From: Rhodomicrobium sp. R_RK_3
Lineage (GTDB): Bacteria; Pseudomonadota; Alphaproteobacteria; Rhizobiales; Rhodomicrobiaceae
Reading direction: 5' to 3'
Length of the DNA: 54,496 nucleotides
NCBI RefSeq assembly: GCF_002198715.1
Contig: NZ_MWLK01000016.1
Coordinates: forward strand, 150,001 to 204,496
The notes beneath the pieces are model-generated. The model was not told the DNA's origin. It saw only the letters and a program-made list of their open reading frames with translations, and did not search any database. The position numbers and the translations under genes were made by a program. Below, piece after piece: positions 17,344 through 25,724 of this stretch (position 1 is its first letter; each line of letters opens with the position of its first letter).

Positions 17344-18594
17344 TCACGCCTTATGGCCGAGTTCGTCGCAGGTGCGCAGGTTGGCCTCGTTCGGCGCTTC
17401 GGTGGAGATCACCTCGAAGACGTCTGACGGGTTGCGCTGGCCTTGCGCCTTGGACTGGATGATGAACACCGACTGCACCGACTGGTGGTCGCATTTGCGG
17501 TAATATTGCGGGCCCTTGTAATAGTCGTATTTCAGGGCCTCCATCGCCGCGATCACCTTGTCGGTCTCGACGCTGCCCGCCGCCTTCGACGCTTCCAGCA
17601 AAGTGCGCACGCCGGCATAGCCCATGGCGCCGTAATCGGAGGGATATTTGTTGGCGTAGAGCTTGCCGAAGGCCTCGTTCAGCGCCTTGGCCGAGGCGAC
17701 CTGGTCGCCGACGCCCCAATAATAGGACGTGCCGCCGATGACGCCCTGAAAGGCCTGCGCGCCCGCTGCCTGACGGCCGGTATAGAGCAGGATCGGCGCG
17801 ACGATCTGGATGGATTTCTTCAGCCCGAAATCGGTCGCCTGTTTCAGCGCGATCTGCTGGTCGCGGCCGAAATTGGAGATGATGAGCACGTCCGGCTTCA
17901 TCGCCTGGATGCGCGGCAGGAGCGTCGAGAAATCGGTGGTCGCGAGCGGGTGGCGGATGTCCTCCAGCGGCTCGATGCCGAAAGCCTCGCCCGCCTTCTT
18001 GAAGCCGCGCACCATCTCATGGCCATAGGCGTAATCGGCGGTGAGGAAGGCGACTTTCTTGCCGAATTTGGGGAACACGTAACGGCCGACCGCGCCCGCC
18101 GTCAGATGCGGGGTCATCGCCTCGTGGAAGGTGAATTTGCTGAAATCGGCGGCTTCGTTGATGGCGTCGGACTGGCTGATCGAATTGTAGATGATGCCGC
18201 GTTCCTTGGTGACGTTGTTCACCGCGAGCTGCACCGAGGCCGACAGGCTGCCGACGATGAAATTGACCTTCTCGTTCTCGATCAGCTCCAGCGCCCGCGT
18301 CGCGCCCTCGCCCGGATTGAGCTTGTCGTCGCGCACCACCAGTTCGGCCTTGCGCCCGTTCAACCCGCCGCCCGCATTGAACTCGGCGATGGCGAGCTGC
18401 GCGCAATTGACCTGGTCCTGGGCTTCGGTGCCATAGGGGCCGGTCAGCGGCACCGGGAAGCCGATCCGGATCGGTGCTTCCTGGGCGCGGGCGAGGTTGA
18501 TGCGGAACGGCGAGACGGCCAGCACCGCGCCGGCGCCCGCCGCGCCGATCAGGCCGCGCCGCGAAATGCCGGGCTGCTTGGGTTTGCGAGACAT
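17344..18594 (-). CDS. Branched-chain-amide-type ABC importer substrate-binding protein
   Basis: The 416-residue protein starts with a twin-arginine-like signal (ISRRGLIGAAGAGAVLAVS) cleaved near LARAQE. The mature part opens IRIGFPVPLTGPYGTEAQDQ and contains IVGSLSASVQLAVNN and FLTADYAYGHEMVRGFKKA, standard for the type I periplasmic binding proteins of HAAT importers. It lies between coxL-like and livH genes on the same strand, 54 bases after the hydroxylase large subunit. The substrate is not identifiable; association with a molybdenum hydroxylase favours an N-heterocycle or aromatic acid over a branched-chain amino acid. Confidence 0.9.
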   Translation of the reverse strand: MSRKPKQPGISRRGLIGAAGAGAVLAVSPFRINLARAQEAPIRIGFPVPLTGPYGTEAQDQVNCAQLAIAEFNAGGGLNGRKAELVVRDDKLNPGEGATRALELIENEKVNFIVGSLSASVQLAVNNVTKERGIIYNSISQSDAINEAADFSKFTFHEAMTPHLTAGAVGRYVFPKFGKKVAFLTADYAYGHEMVRGFKKAGEAFGIEPLEDIRHPLATTDFSTLLPRIQAMKPDVLIISNFGRDQQIALKQATDFGLKKSIQIVAPILLYTGRQAAGAQAFQGVIGGTSYYWGVGDQVASAKALNEAFGKLYANKYPSDYGAMGYAGVRTLLEASKAAGSVETDKVIAAMEALKYDYYKGPQYYRKCDHQSVQSVFIIQSKAQGQRNPSDVFEVISTEAPNEANLRTCDELGHKA

Positions 18595-18648
18595 GAATTC
18601 CTCCCTTATCGTTCTCTTTGATTATTCCGTGCCCTCTTGCCGAGGGTC

Positions 18649-21042
18649 TCAGATGCGCCCCAGCGCGGTCAGGATCAGCTCAGGCGTCAATGGGATTTCG
18701 GTGATGCGCGCGCCGAACGGCGACAGCGCGTCGTTCACGGCGTTCGCCACGCAGGCGGCCGCGCCTGCCGTGCCCGCCTCGCCCGCGCCTTTGGCGCCGA
18801 GTTCGCCGTCCTTGGTCGGCGAGACGATGTGGCCGACATCGATATCGGGCATCTCCGCAGCCATCGGCACGAGGTAATCGGCCATGGTCGCATTGGTGAG
18901 CTGGCCGCGCTCGTCATAGCGGCAATGTTCGAACAGCGCCGCGCCCAGACCCTGCACCACGCCGCCGCGGATCTGCTCGTCGACGAGCTGCGGATTGATG
19001 ATGGTACCGCAATCCTCGACCACCCAGTGGTTCAGCAGCGTGATGAAGCCGGTTTCGGTGTCGACTTCGAGCCAGGAGGCCTGGATGCCGTTGGTGAAGG
19101 CGAAGGGGAAGTCGCGCGGCACAAAGTGGCGCACGGCCATCATCTCGGCCTGGAAGCCGGGCGGCAGCGTGTCGGGGCGGTAATAGACGATGCGGGCGAG
19201 CTCCTCGAGCGGCACGCGCTCGGCGCCGGTCGCGGCATCGATGATCTTGCCGTCGCGGATGTCGAGCGTGTCCGGGTCGGCCTGCAGGATGCTGGCGGCG
19301 GCGGCGAGGATGTTGCGGCGGAGCTGCTTGCCGGCCTGCAGCGCCGCTTCGCCGCCGATGCCCGCGCCGCGCGAGGCCCAGGTGCCGCCGCCATAGGGCG
19401 TGTTGTCGGTGTCGCCGAGGGTGACGCGGACGCGGCTCATCGGCACGCCGAGCATGCTGGCGACGATCTGCGCGGTGAGCGCTTCGGAGCCCTGGCCCTG
19501 CTCGGTGATGCTGGTCTGGCAGATGATGGCGCCGGTCGCGTCCATGCGCACCGCGACGCCATCCTGCGACGAGATCCGCGCGCCGCCGACGCCGTAAAAG
19601 GCAGGGCTCGGATTGGTGACTTCGATGAAGCTGGCGAGGCCGATGCCGCGATGGATGCCCTTGGCACGCAAGGCGGCCTGTTCGGCGCGCAGAGCCGAAT
19701 AGTCCATCATCGCCAGCAGCTTATCGAGCGCGGCGTGATGCGACAGCGCCTCGAAGCGCAGGCCGGAGGGCGAGGCGCACGGATAGGCGTCGTCGGCGAT
19801 CAGGTTGCGGCGGCGGATGTCGGCCGGGTCCATGCCGATGGCGGCGGCGGCCAGATCGACCAGCCCTTCGGTCACGGAGCAGGCGATGGGATGGCCGACC
19901 GCGCGGTATTGGCAGGTGACGTTCTTGTTCTGGAAGACGACGCGGGCCCGCGCCCGGTAGTTCGGCGTCGTGTAGGGGCCGCCGACGAGGTTCACCACCT
20001 GGTTGGCCTCGATGGCGCTGGTGCGCGGATAGACCGAATAGGGGCCGATGCCGGTCAGGTCGTCGATCTCGAAGGCTGTGATGGTGCCGTCGGCCTTCAC
20101 GGCGGCGCGGCCCTTGCAGCGATGGTCGCGGGCGTGGATGTCGGTGTTGAAGCTTTCGAGGCGGTCGGCGACGAATTTCACCGGACGGCGCAGCAATTTC
20201 GACAGCGCCGCCGTGGCCATGTCGTCGGCATAGACATGCACCTTGATGCCGAACGAGCCGCCCACGTCCTTGCAGACGACGCGCACCTGCGATTCGTCGA
20301 GCGCCAGATGCTTGGCGAAGATGTTCTGCATCATATGCGGGGCTTGTGTGCCCTGGTAGACGGTCAGGCGCTCGTCGCCGGGGTTCCAGTCGGCCAGGAT
20401 CGAACGCGGCTCCAGGGTCACGCCGGTATGCCGTCCGAAGACGAATTCGGCCTCGACGACATGATCCGCCTCGGCGAAGGCGGCGTCGACAGCGCCTGCG
20501 TCGAGATTGCGCTCGAAGGCGAGATTGTCGCCGAGTTCGGGGTGGATGACCGGCGTCGCCGCATCGAGCGCCGTGCGCATGTCGGCGACCGGCTCCAGCT
20601 CCTCGTAATCGACCATCACCCGCTCCGCCGCGTCCTCCGCCGCCGCACGGCTCGTCGCGACGATGGCGGCGACCGCCTCGCCCTGCCAGCAGGCGCGATC
20701 AACGGCGATGGGATATTGCGGCGCCGATTTGAGGCCCTTCAGATGCGACAGCACGCCGACCCAGGGCGTGCAGACTTTCGCCAGCTCGGGGCCGGTGACG
20801 ATGGCGATGACGCCGGGCATCGCCGCCGCCTCGGCGCTGTCGATGCCGAGGATGCGGGCATGGGCGTAGGGCGAGCGCAGGAAGACGACATGCGCCATGC
20901 GCGGCAAACTCATGTCGCTGACATATTGGCCGCGCCCCTGCATCAGGCGCTTCAAGTTCGGACGCGGTACGGCGCGGCCGATATAGGAATTGGGCCGGTC
21001 CAATTCGCTGAGGCCGGGGCGGGTCGTCGGTGCGTCCGTCAT
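18649..21042 (-). CDS. Molybdenum hydroxylase large subunit (CoxL/xanthine dehydrogenase family)
   Basis: The 797-residue protein has the N-terminal IGRAVPRPNLKRLMQGRGQY block and the KDVGGSFGIKVHVYADD block near residue 245. GTWASRGAG lies near residue 555 and the C-terminal GAKGAGEAGTAGA near residue 755 carries the catalytic glutamate. These bind the molybdopterin-cytosine cofactor. The active-site loop near residue 370 reads CQYRAVGHP. True form I CO dehydrogenases have a CSFR cysteine loop there, so CO is unlikely; this is a form II or other small-molecule hydroxylase. It follows coxS with a 4-base overlap. The substrate is unknown. Confidence 0.9.
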   Translation of the reverse strand: MTDAPTTRPGLSELDRPNSYIGRAVPRPNLKRLMQGRGQYVSDMSLPRMAHVVFLRSPYAHARILGIDSAEAAAMPGVIAIVTGPELAKVCTPWVGVLSHLKGLKSAPQYPIAVDRACWQGEAVAAIVATSRAAAEDAAERVMVDYEELEPVADMRTALDAATPVIHPELGDNLAFERNLDAGAVDAAFAEADHVVEAEFVFGRHTGVTLEPRSILADWNPGDERLTVYQGTQAPHMMQNIFAKHLALDESQVRVVCKDVGGSFGIKVHVYADDMATAALSKLLRRPVKFVADRLESFNTDIHARDHRCKGRAAVKADGTITAFEIDDLTGIGPYSVYPRTSAIEANQVVNLVGGPYTTPNYRARARVVFQNKNVTCQYRAVGHPIACSVTEGLVDLAAAAIGMDPADIRRRNLIADDAYPCASPSGLRFEALSHHAALDKLLAMMDYSALRAEQAALRAKGIHRGIGLASFIEVTNPSPAFYGVGGARISSQDGVAVRMDATGAIICQTSITEQGQGSEALTAQIVASMLGVPMSRVRVTLGDTDNTPYGGGTWASRGAGIGGEAALQAGKQLRRNILAAAASILQADPDTLDIRDGKIIDAATGAERVPLEELARIVYYRPDTLPPGFQAEMMAVRHFVPRDFPFAFTNGIQASWLEVDTETGFITLLNHWVVEDCGTIINPQLVDEQIRGGVVQGLGAALFEHCRYDERGQLTNATMADYLVPMAAEMPDIDVGHIVSPTKDGELGAKGAGEAGTAGAAACVANAVNDALSPFGARITEIPLTPELILTALGRI

Positions 21043-21524
21043 GATTTGGCTCCGGCGCGGGCGCGGGCTGCGATCTCCACCGCGTCGATGATGGCCTGAT
21101 AGCCGGTGCAGCGGCAGTAATTGCCGGACAGATGCTCGCGGATGGTGGCGCGGTCGGGCGTCGGATTGCGGGCGAGCAGCTCATGCGCGGTCAGCAGCAT
21201 GGCGGGGGTACAGTAGCCGCATTGCAGCGCGTTGCGGTCGCGGAAGGCGGCTTGCAGCTCGTCGAGCGCGCCGCTGTCGGACAGGCCCTCGATGGTCTCG
21301 ACGGACTTGCCGTCCGCCTGCACCGCGAGCACCAGGCAGCCGCGCACGATCTCGCCATCGAGGCGCACGGTGCAGGCGCCGCAAACGCCATGCTCGCAGC
21401 CGATATGCGTGCCGGTCAGGCCCAGATTTTCGCGCAGGAAATCGGTTAGATGGATGCGCGGCTCGACCTGCGCCGCGACGGTTTCGCCATTGACGGTGAG
21501 GGTGATGGGGGTTGGGGCGATCAT
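21039..21524 (-). CDS. Molybdenum hydroxylase [2Fe-2S] subunit (CoxS family)
   Basis: This 161-residue protein carries two [2Fe-2S] clusters. The plant-ferredoxin-type site is GCEHGVCGACTVRLDG near residue 42 with the fourth cysteine in RGCLVLA. The second site is CGYCTPAM near residue 100 with CRCTGYQ near residue 138. It passes electrons from the Mo centre to the FAD subunit. I chose the ATG at 21524 because it overlaps the FAD-subunit stop (ATGA) and starts the family-typical PITLTVNGE; the frame is open upstream. Confidence 0.93.
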   Translation of the reverse strand: MIAPTPITLTVNGETVAAQVEPRIHLTDFLRENLGLTGTHIGCEHGVCGACTVRLDGEIVRGCLVLAVQADGKSVETIEGLSDSGALDELQAAFRDRNALQCGYCTPAMLLTAHELLARNPTPDRATIREHLSGNYCRCTGYQAIIDAVEIAARARAGAKS

Positions 21525-22390
21525 GCGGACGCCTCGGCGCGGCCGAGCAATTCGTTGACGCAGCGAGCCAGCAGCGTGCGTGCGAGGTGGAGGCGCATGG
21601 CGGCGGAAGCCTGATGATCGTTCTGCGGCTGAAGATCCGCCGCGAGCGCTGCCTGCGCCTCGGCGAGGATGGCGGGGGAATGGCGCTGCTGTAGGATGCG
21701 CGCGGCGGCGGGGCACGACCCGGCGCGCTCGCCGACGCCGAAATAGACGAGACGCAGCGCATCGATGCGGTCGCCGGCCGGCTTTCCCTGCGCGGCGAGG
21801 CCGACGATGGCGTAATCCCCCATGCGGCGCGCATATTCGTGAAAGAAGGCGCGTTCGCCGGAGGCGAGGGCCGGGAGTTCGATGGCGATCAAAATCTCGT
21901 CCGGCGCAAGCGCGGTCTGGTAGAGGCCGAGGAAGAAATCGGCGGCCTGAACGCGCCGCTGGCCGGACGGGCCCTGGATCACCAGCGTCGCGCCGAGTGC
22001 CAGCATGCAGGCGGGGAGTTCGGAGGCAGGGTCGGCATGGGCGAGGTTGCCGCCGATGGTGCCGCGATTGCGGATGGCCGGATGGGCGACATGCGCGATG
22101 GCCTTGGCGAGGAGCGGCGCGTGCGCGGCGATCTCCGGTGAGGTCAGAAGGTCGGCGTGCCGCGTCATGGCGCCGATCTTCAGCGTTCCACCCTCGACGC
22201 GGATGCCGCGCAAGGCGGCGATCCCGGTAATATCGACCAGCAAATCCAGCGACATCAGCCGCAGATTGAGCGCTGGCAAAAGGCTTTGTCCGCCCGCGAG
22301 GAGCTTGGCGCCCCCGCCGCCACGGACGAGCATCTGAACGGCCTCATCGACGCTGGCCGCGCGGGCATAATTGAAAGCCGCAGCTTTCAT
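21521..22390 (-). CDS. Molybdenum hydroxylase FAD-binding subunit (CoxM family)
   Basis: The 289-residue protein begins KAAAFNYARAASVDEAVQML. It has the FAD-binding motifs KLLAGGQSLLPALNLRL near residue 30 and NRGTIGGNLAHADPASELP near residue 107. It is first in the leftward unit, so its promoter lies in the 213 bases before 22604. Gene order M-S-L is that of CO-dehydrogenase-family operons. Electrons would leave to a quinone or other carrier. Confidence 0.92.
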   Translation of the reverse strand: MKAAAFNYARAASVDEAVQMLVRGGGGAKLLAGGQSLLPALNLRLMSLDLLVDITGIAALRGIRVEGGTLKIGAMTRHADLLTSPEIAAHAPLLAKAIAHVAHPAIRNRGTIGGNLAHADPASELPACMLALGATLVIQGPSGQRRVQAADFFLGLYQTALAPDEILIAIELPALASGERAFFHEYARRMGDYAIVGLAAQGKPAGDRIDALRLVYFGVGERAGSCPAAARILQQRHSPAILAEAQAALAADLQPQNDHQASAAMRLHLARTLLARCVNELLGRAEASA

Positions 22391-22603
22391 TAGGCATTTC
22401 CCTCTCCAACAGCGATCTTTGCCGCATTTCCCTCACTACAGCGTGCGGAATTGGCTTCGTCAAGGCTTATTTATCGACTGATTAATATTGCGCCACAGAG
22501 GTTTAGCTGCGCGGCGCGATGCACCCCGGCGGAACCGCCCTGGTCGGAGAGAGTGACGAGCGACGCGGCCAGCCGAAATGCCCCCGCGCGTGCCGGATCC
22601 ACG
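22391..22603. promoter_or_regulatory. Promoter region of the hydroxylase-transporter unit
   Basis: The gap precedes coxM on the minus strand and also receives the 3' end of the unknown gene at 22604, which is read in the same direction. It includes an AT-rich stretch around 22465-22490 that could house the promoter. I could not identify a convincing -35/-10 pair or operator. Confidence 0.35.
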
Positions 22604-23143
22604 CTAGATGCAGCCGGACCTGACGAGGCTTTTCAACAGCCGGTGCGAGGCGCGGTTGAGCAAGGTGTCCATCTCGACCAGGTCGAAGACGGGGCGGGAG
22701 CGGAAATAGGAGCGGGCGGAGAATTTTTGCAGATATTCGCCCCAGCCGGTGCGCTCGGTGACCAGGTAGGTCTGCAGCGTCTTGTCGGCATCCAGCCTGT
22801 ACAGCCGGGCGCGCAGCTCGATCTTGGTCCTGAGCAAAAGCGGCAAGCCGATCGGACCGAGGGTCAGATCGCCGTAAGAGCCGCCGCGCGCGGAGAGGAA
22901 AATATCGACGGCGCAGTCGCTGCCGTCGCCGGCGGTCCTCTCCGCCGCAGGCGGGAGCGCAAAAATCTGGCCGAGGCGGGTCAGCAGGAAATTGTCGCGC
23001 TCCTGCTTTGGCTGCTGGGTCAGGAGCGCGATCAGGCCGCCGATATCGGCGCTCGGGACGATGGCCAGACGGCCGAGATACAAACGCTGTACTGTCATGT
23101 GAGCGAGTTGAGCCGCCAGCGACTGCCCGGCGGGCTCAATCAT
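22604..23143 (-). CDS. Hypothetical protein overlapping the aminotransferase 3' end
   Basis: This 179-residue product is not recognised. It has no obvious signal peptide or membrane segment. The sequence is rich in arginine-leucine patterns (LRTKIELRARLYRLDADKTL, LLNRASHRLLKSLVRSG), with a single cysteine in the second-to-last position. The ATG at 23143 lies inside the end of the aminotransferase gene (8-base overlap), so the two are translationally coupled. A TTG three codons earlier is possible. Coding is supported by the overlap, the length and normal residue composition. I cannot assign a function. Confidence 0.6.
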   Translation of the reverse strand: MIEPAGQSLAAQLAHMTVQRLYLGRLAIVPSADIGGLIALLTQQPKQERDNFLLTRLGQIFALPPAAERTAGDGSDCAVDIFLSARGGSYGDLTLGPIGLPLLLRTKIELRARLYRLDADKTLQTYLVTERTGWGEYLQKFSARSYFRSRPVFDLVEMDTLLNRASHRLLKSLVRSGCI

Positions 23144-24308
23144 TTTTCTCAAGCCATGCCGTCAGACGCCCCATGGCCTCGCGGAGCGCGGCGGGCGAGC
23201 GCTGATAGCAGATGCGGAAATAGCCCTCGCCTCCCGGGCCGAAGGCGCTGCCGGGGGCAAGGCCGATATTGGCCTCATCGACCAGCCGCATGGCGGTATC
23301 GAGCGAACTCGTCACGCCGTCAATGCCGAACATCAGATAGAACGCGCCCGCCGGCCAGGCGAAGCTGACATTGCCGAACGGCTCGATGGCCGAACAGACG
23401 ATGTCGCGGCCCGTCCGCGCCCGCGCGATCTGCCCGCGCGCGTCCGCATCGCCCTCGGTCAGCGCGAAGGTGCCGGCGGGCTGCAGGAAGCTCGCCACGC
23501 CCGACGTGTTGTACTGAATCAGGTTCTCGATGGTCTGGCCGAGTTCCGGCGGCGCTTGCAGCCAGCCCATGCGCCAGCCGGTCATCGCCCACATTTTGGA
23601 AAAGGTCTGCACGAACAGAATGCGGTCGCCCGGCTCGCGCAGGGTCTGGAAGCTCGGAGCGAGATCGCCGTCGTAATAGAAGCGGCCATAGATCTCGTCG
23701 GCGATGATCCAAAGGCCCCGGTCGCGCGCGAAAGTAAGGATGGCGCGCAGCTCCTCCTCGCTGGCGACCCAGCCGGTCGGGTTGGAGGGCGAATTGATGA
23801 ACAGGGCGCGCGTCCGCTCGGTGCAGGCGTCGAACAGGCGGTCGAGGTCGAGCGTCCAGCCGGTCTTGCCGAATTGCATCGGCACGAAACGCGGCACGCC
23901 GCCGCGCGAGAGAATGGCGCCGGCGAAATTCGGCCAGCTGGGGCCGGGCACGACCACCTCGTTGCCATGGCCGACCAGCATCTGCACGCAGATCTGGATC
24001 GCTCCCATCCCGCCGATGGTGGAAAAGAATTCCTCCGGCTGCATCGGCCGGTCGTAGAGGCGCGACATATAGCCGGCGATCGCCTCGCGCAGCGGCGGGA
24101 TGCCGCGCTGATAGGTGTAGAAGGTCTGCCCCTCGGCCAGCGCTGCGCTCGCCGCCGCGCGGATCGGCTCGGAGGTCGGCGTCTCGCCTTCGCCGGCCCA
24201 GAGTGCGATCAGCCCGTCGCGGTTGCGGCCATAGTTGAACAGCTTGACGATGCCGCTTTCGGGAATGGTCCGGGCGGATGCGGCAAGCTGGCTGATGAGG
24301 TCCGACAT
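23136..24308 (-). CDS. Class I/II pyridoxal-phosphate aminotransferase
   Basis: The 390-residue protein has fold-type I aminotransferase blocks: YTYQRGIPPLREAIAGYM near residue 62, NSPSNPTGWVASEEEL near residue 165, DEIYGRFYYDG near residue 200, and the PLP lysine in FSKMWAMTGWRMGWL near residue 235. The late arginine that binds the substrate carboxylate is in FRICYQRS. Amino donor and keto acceptor are not predictable. It sits in a leftward run between a secreted hydrolase gene and the unknown gene that overlaps it. Confidence 0.9.
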   Translation of the reverse strand: MSDLISQLAASARTIPESGIVKLFNYGRNRDGLIALWAGEGETPTSEPIRAAASAALAEGQTFYTYQRGIPPLREAIAGYMSRLYDRPMQPEEFFSTIGGMGAIQICVQMLVGHGNEVVVPGPSWPNFAGAILSRGGVPRFVPMQFGKTGWTLDLDRLFDACTERTRALFINSPSNPTGWVASEEELRAILTFARDRGLWIIADEIYGRFYYDGDLAPSFQTLREPGDRILFVQTFSKMWAMTGWRMGWLQAPPELGQTIENLIQYNTSGVASFLQPAGTFALTEGDADARGQIARARTGRDIVCSAIEPFGNVSFAWPAGAFYLMFGIDGVTSSLDTAMRLVDEANIGLAPGSAFGPGGEGYFRICYQRSPAALREAMGRLTAWLEKND

Positions 24309-24330
24309 GCAGTCTCCCTGAATGATTGCG

Positions 24331-25128
24331 TCAGCGATGCGCGTCGAGCCAGGCTGCGATCTGGCCGACGACGGTGCTCTCTATTCCGAAATAGCCATGC
24401 GGCGATTGTGAGCCGCAATTGCCCGAGCGCTTTTCGCCGCCTTCGACATAGAGCAATTTGGCCTCCGGCGCGTGCGACAAAGCGGCCGCGATGCGAGGCG
24501 CATCCTCGGCGAGCGCCACGCGGCAGCGGCTGTCCCGATTTGCGACGATGAGGGCCGGAACGGTGACGCGGCCGGGCGAGGCGTCGAAGACGGTTTCGCC
24601 GCTTTTGCTCTCCCGGGTGACGGATTCGGTGAGGACGACACCGGCGATTTGGCCCTTGGGCAGATGGGCGGCGCCGTTCATGGCGGCGATGGAGCCCTGG
24701 CTGGTGCCGAGCAGGAAGACCGGACCCGGCGCCTCCTTATGGGCAAAGCGGACGAGATCCTCGATGACGCGGGCATAGTCGGGCGAGCTGCGCTCTCCGC
24801 GCATATTCTCCCCGTCCAGCGCGTCCGGGATCACCACCGCATAGCCATGCGCCAGCCACATCTCGCGGGTGCGGACGACGAAATTCTTGCCATGGGCGAG
24901 ATCGCCATCGTCCTCGATGCCGAGATCGCCGGCGCCGCCTGGCAGCATGACGATGGTGCCGCGCGGCGCGGCCGGGCGGGCATAGAGCACGCGCTGCGTG
25001 CCGCCGCCGCTCAGCGCCAGATCGCGGACGGCGCCGGACTGGGCTTCAGCCGCCCGGACCGGGCACGGCATGGAGAGAAGGAGCGCCGCGCCCATCAGGA
25101 GAGCGAAGCGGAAAGGCATTTTCGTCAT
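24331..25128 (-). CDS. Secreted alpha/beta hydrolase
   Basis: The 265-residue protein starts with a signal peptide (FALLMGAALLLSMPCPVRAA) and would be periplasmic. The hydrolase core shows an oxyanion strand TIVMLPGGAGDLG near residue 58, the nucleophile elbow LLGTSQGSIAA near residue 142, and a C-terminal SPHGYFG histidine. Two cysteines (near SRCRVAL and SGNCGSQ) could form a disulfide. An acyl or ester substrate is likely but unknown. It starts 104 bases from the divergent AhpD-like gene and lies 22 bases upstream of the aminotransferase, so the aminotransferase may be cotranscribed. Confidence 0.82.
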   Translation of the reverse strand: MTKMPFRFALLMGAALLLSMPCPVRAAEAQSGAVRDLALSGGGTQRVLYARPAAPRGTIVMLPGGAGDLGIEDDGDLAHGKNFVVRTREMWLAHGYAVVIPDALDGENMRGERSSPDYARVIEDLVRFAHKEAPGPVFLLGTSQGSIAAMNGAAHLPKGQIAGVVLTESVTRESKSGETVFDASPGRVTVPALIVANRDSRCRVALAEDAPRIAAALSHAPEAKLLYVEGGEKRSGNCGSQSPHGYFGIESTVVGQIAAWLDAHR

Positions 25129-25232
25129 GGACAGGCCCCGTTGTTGCAGATGTCATCCAGCGGACGTTGAACGCGGAGCCGAGGATGCTACCTTCGAGGC
25201 AACCTGTCCAACCCGCAACCCCGGTATCAGCC

Positions 25233-25637
25233 ATGCGCCTCCTCACCGACCGCGAACTCTCCCCCGAAGCCGCAGCCATCTTCGCCGACATCCGCGCCAC
25301 GCGCAAAACCGAATATGTGAACAATTTCTGGCGGGCGCTGGCGCATGATCCGGCCGCGTTGAAGCGCACCTGGGAGAGCATCAAGCAGATCATGGCCCCC
25401 GGCGCGCTCGACGCCAAGACCAAGGAGCTGATCTATATCGCCGTGTCGGTCGCGACGGGCTGCGATTATTGTATCGCCTCGCACACGGCCTCGGCGCGGG
25501 CCAAGGGCATGAACGAAGCGGAATATCTGGAGCTGGTCTCCGTCATCGGCATGGCCAGCGAGACCAACCGCCTCGCGACCGCGCTCCAGGTGCCGGTCGA
25601 CGAGGTGTTTCTGATCGTAAATGAGGCTGGCCGGTAA
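25233..25637 (+). CDS. Carboxymuconolactone decarboxylase/AhpD-like protein
   Basis: This is a small 134-residue helical protein with the CMD/AhpD signature: a redox CxxC with following histidine (CDYCIASHTASARAKGM) near residue 80. Members either act as alkylhydroperoxidase-type thiol reductases or as decarboxylases; the CxxC supports the redox type. I chose the ATG at 25233, the first ATG that leaves only family-like sequence. Earlier TTG and ATG codons in frame add an unlikely leader. It is a single gene divergent from the secreted hydrolase. Confidence 0.85.
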   Translation: MRLLTDRELSPEAAAIFADIRATRKTEYVNNFWRALAHDPAALKRTWESIKQIMAPGALDAKTKELIYIAVSVATGCDYCIASHTASARAKGMNEAEYLELVSVIGMASETNRLATALQVPVDEVFLIVNEAGR

Positions 25638-25724
25638 CCGTATCGTTTCCGGGCCCGGCGCATCGGGCAGGCCCTCTCCCCGGCCATGGGAGGCGGCCTG
25701 CCATCTTCCGCGCGATCCCCTCCC

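Noticed and set aside
18637-21099. An 820-residue open frame on the plus strand opposite the hydroxylase large subunit
   Set aside because: It mirrors the GC-rich codon pattern of the real minus-strand gene, is rich in Arg, Gly and Ala, and has no family motif. The minus-strand protein has clear cofactor motifs.
18649-22390. Aerobic carbon monoxide dehydrogenase
   Set aside because: The active-site loop reads CQYRAVGHP rather than the CSFR-containing loop of form I enzymes, so a CO substrate is not supported.
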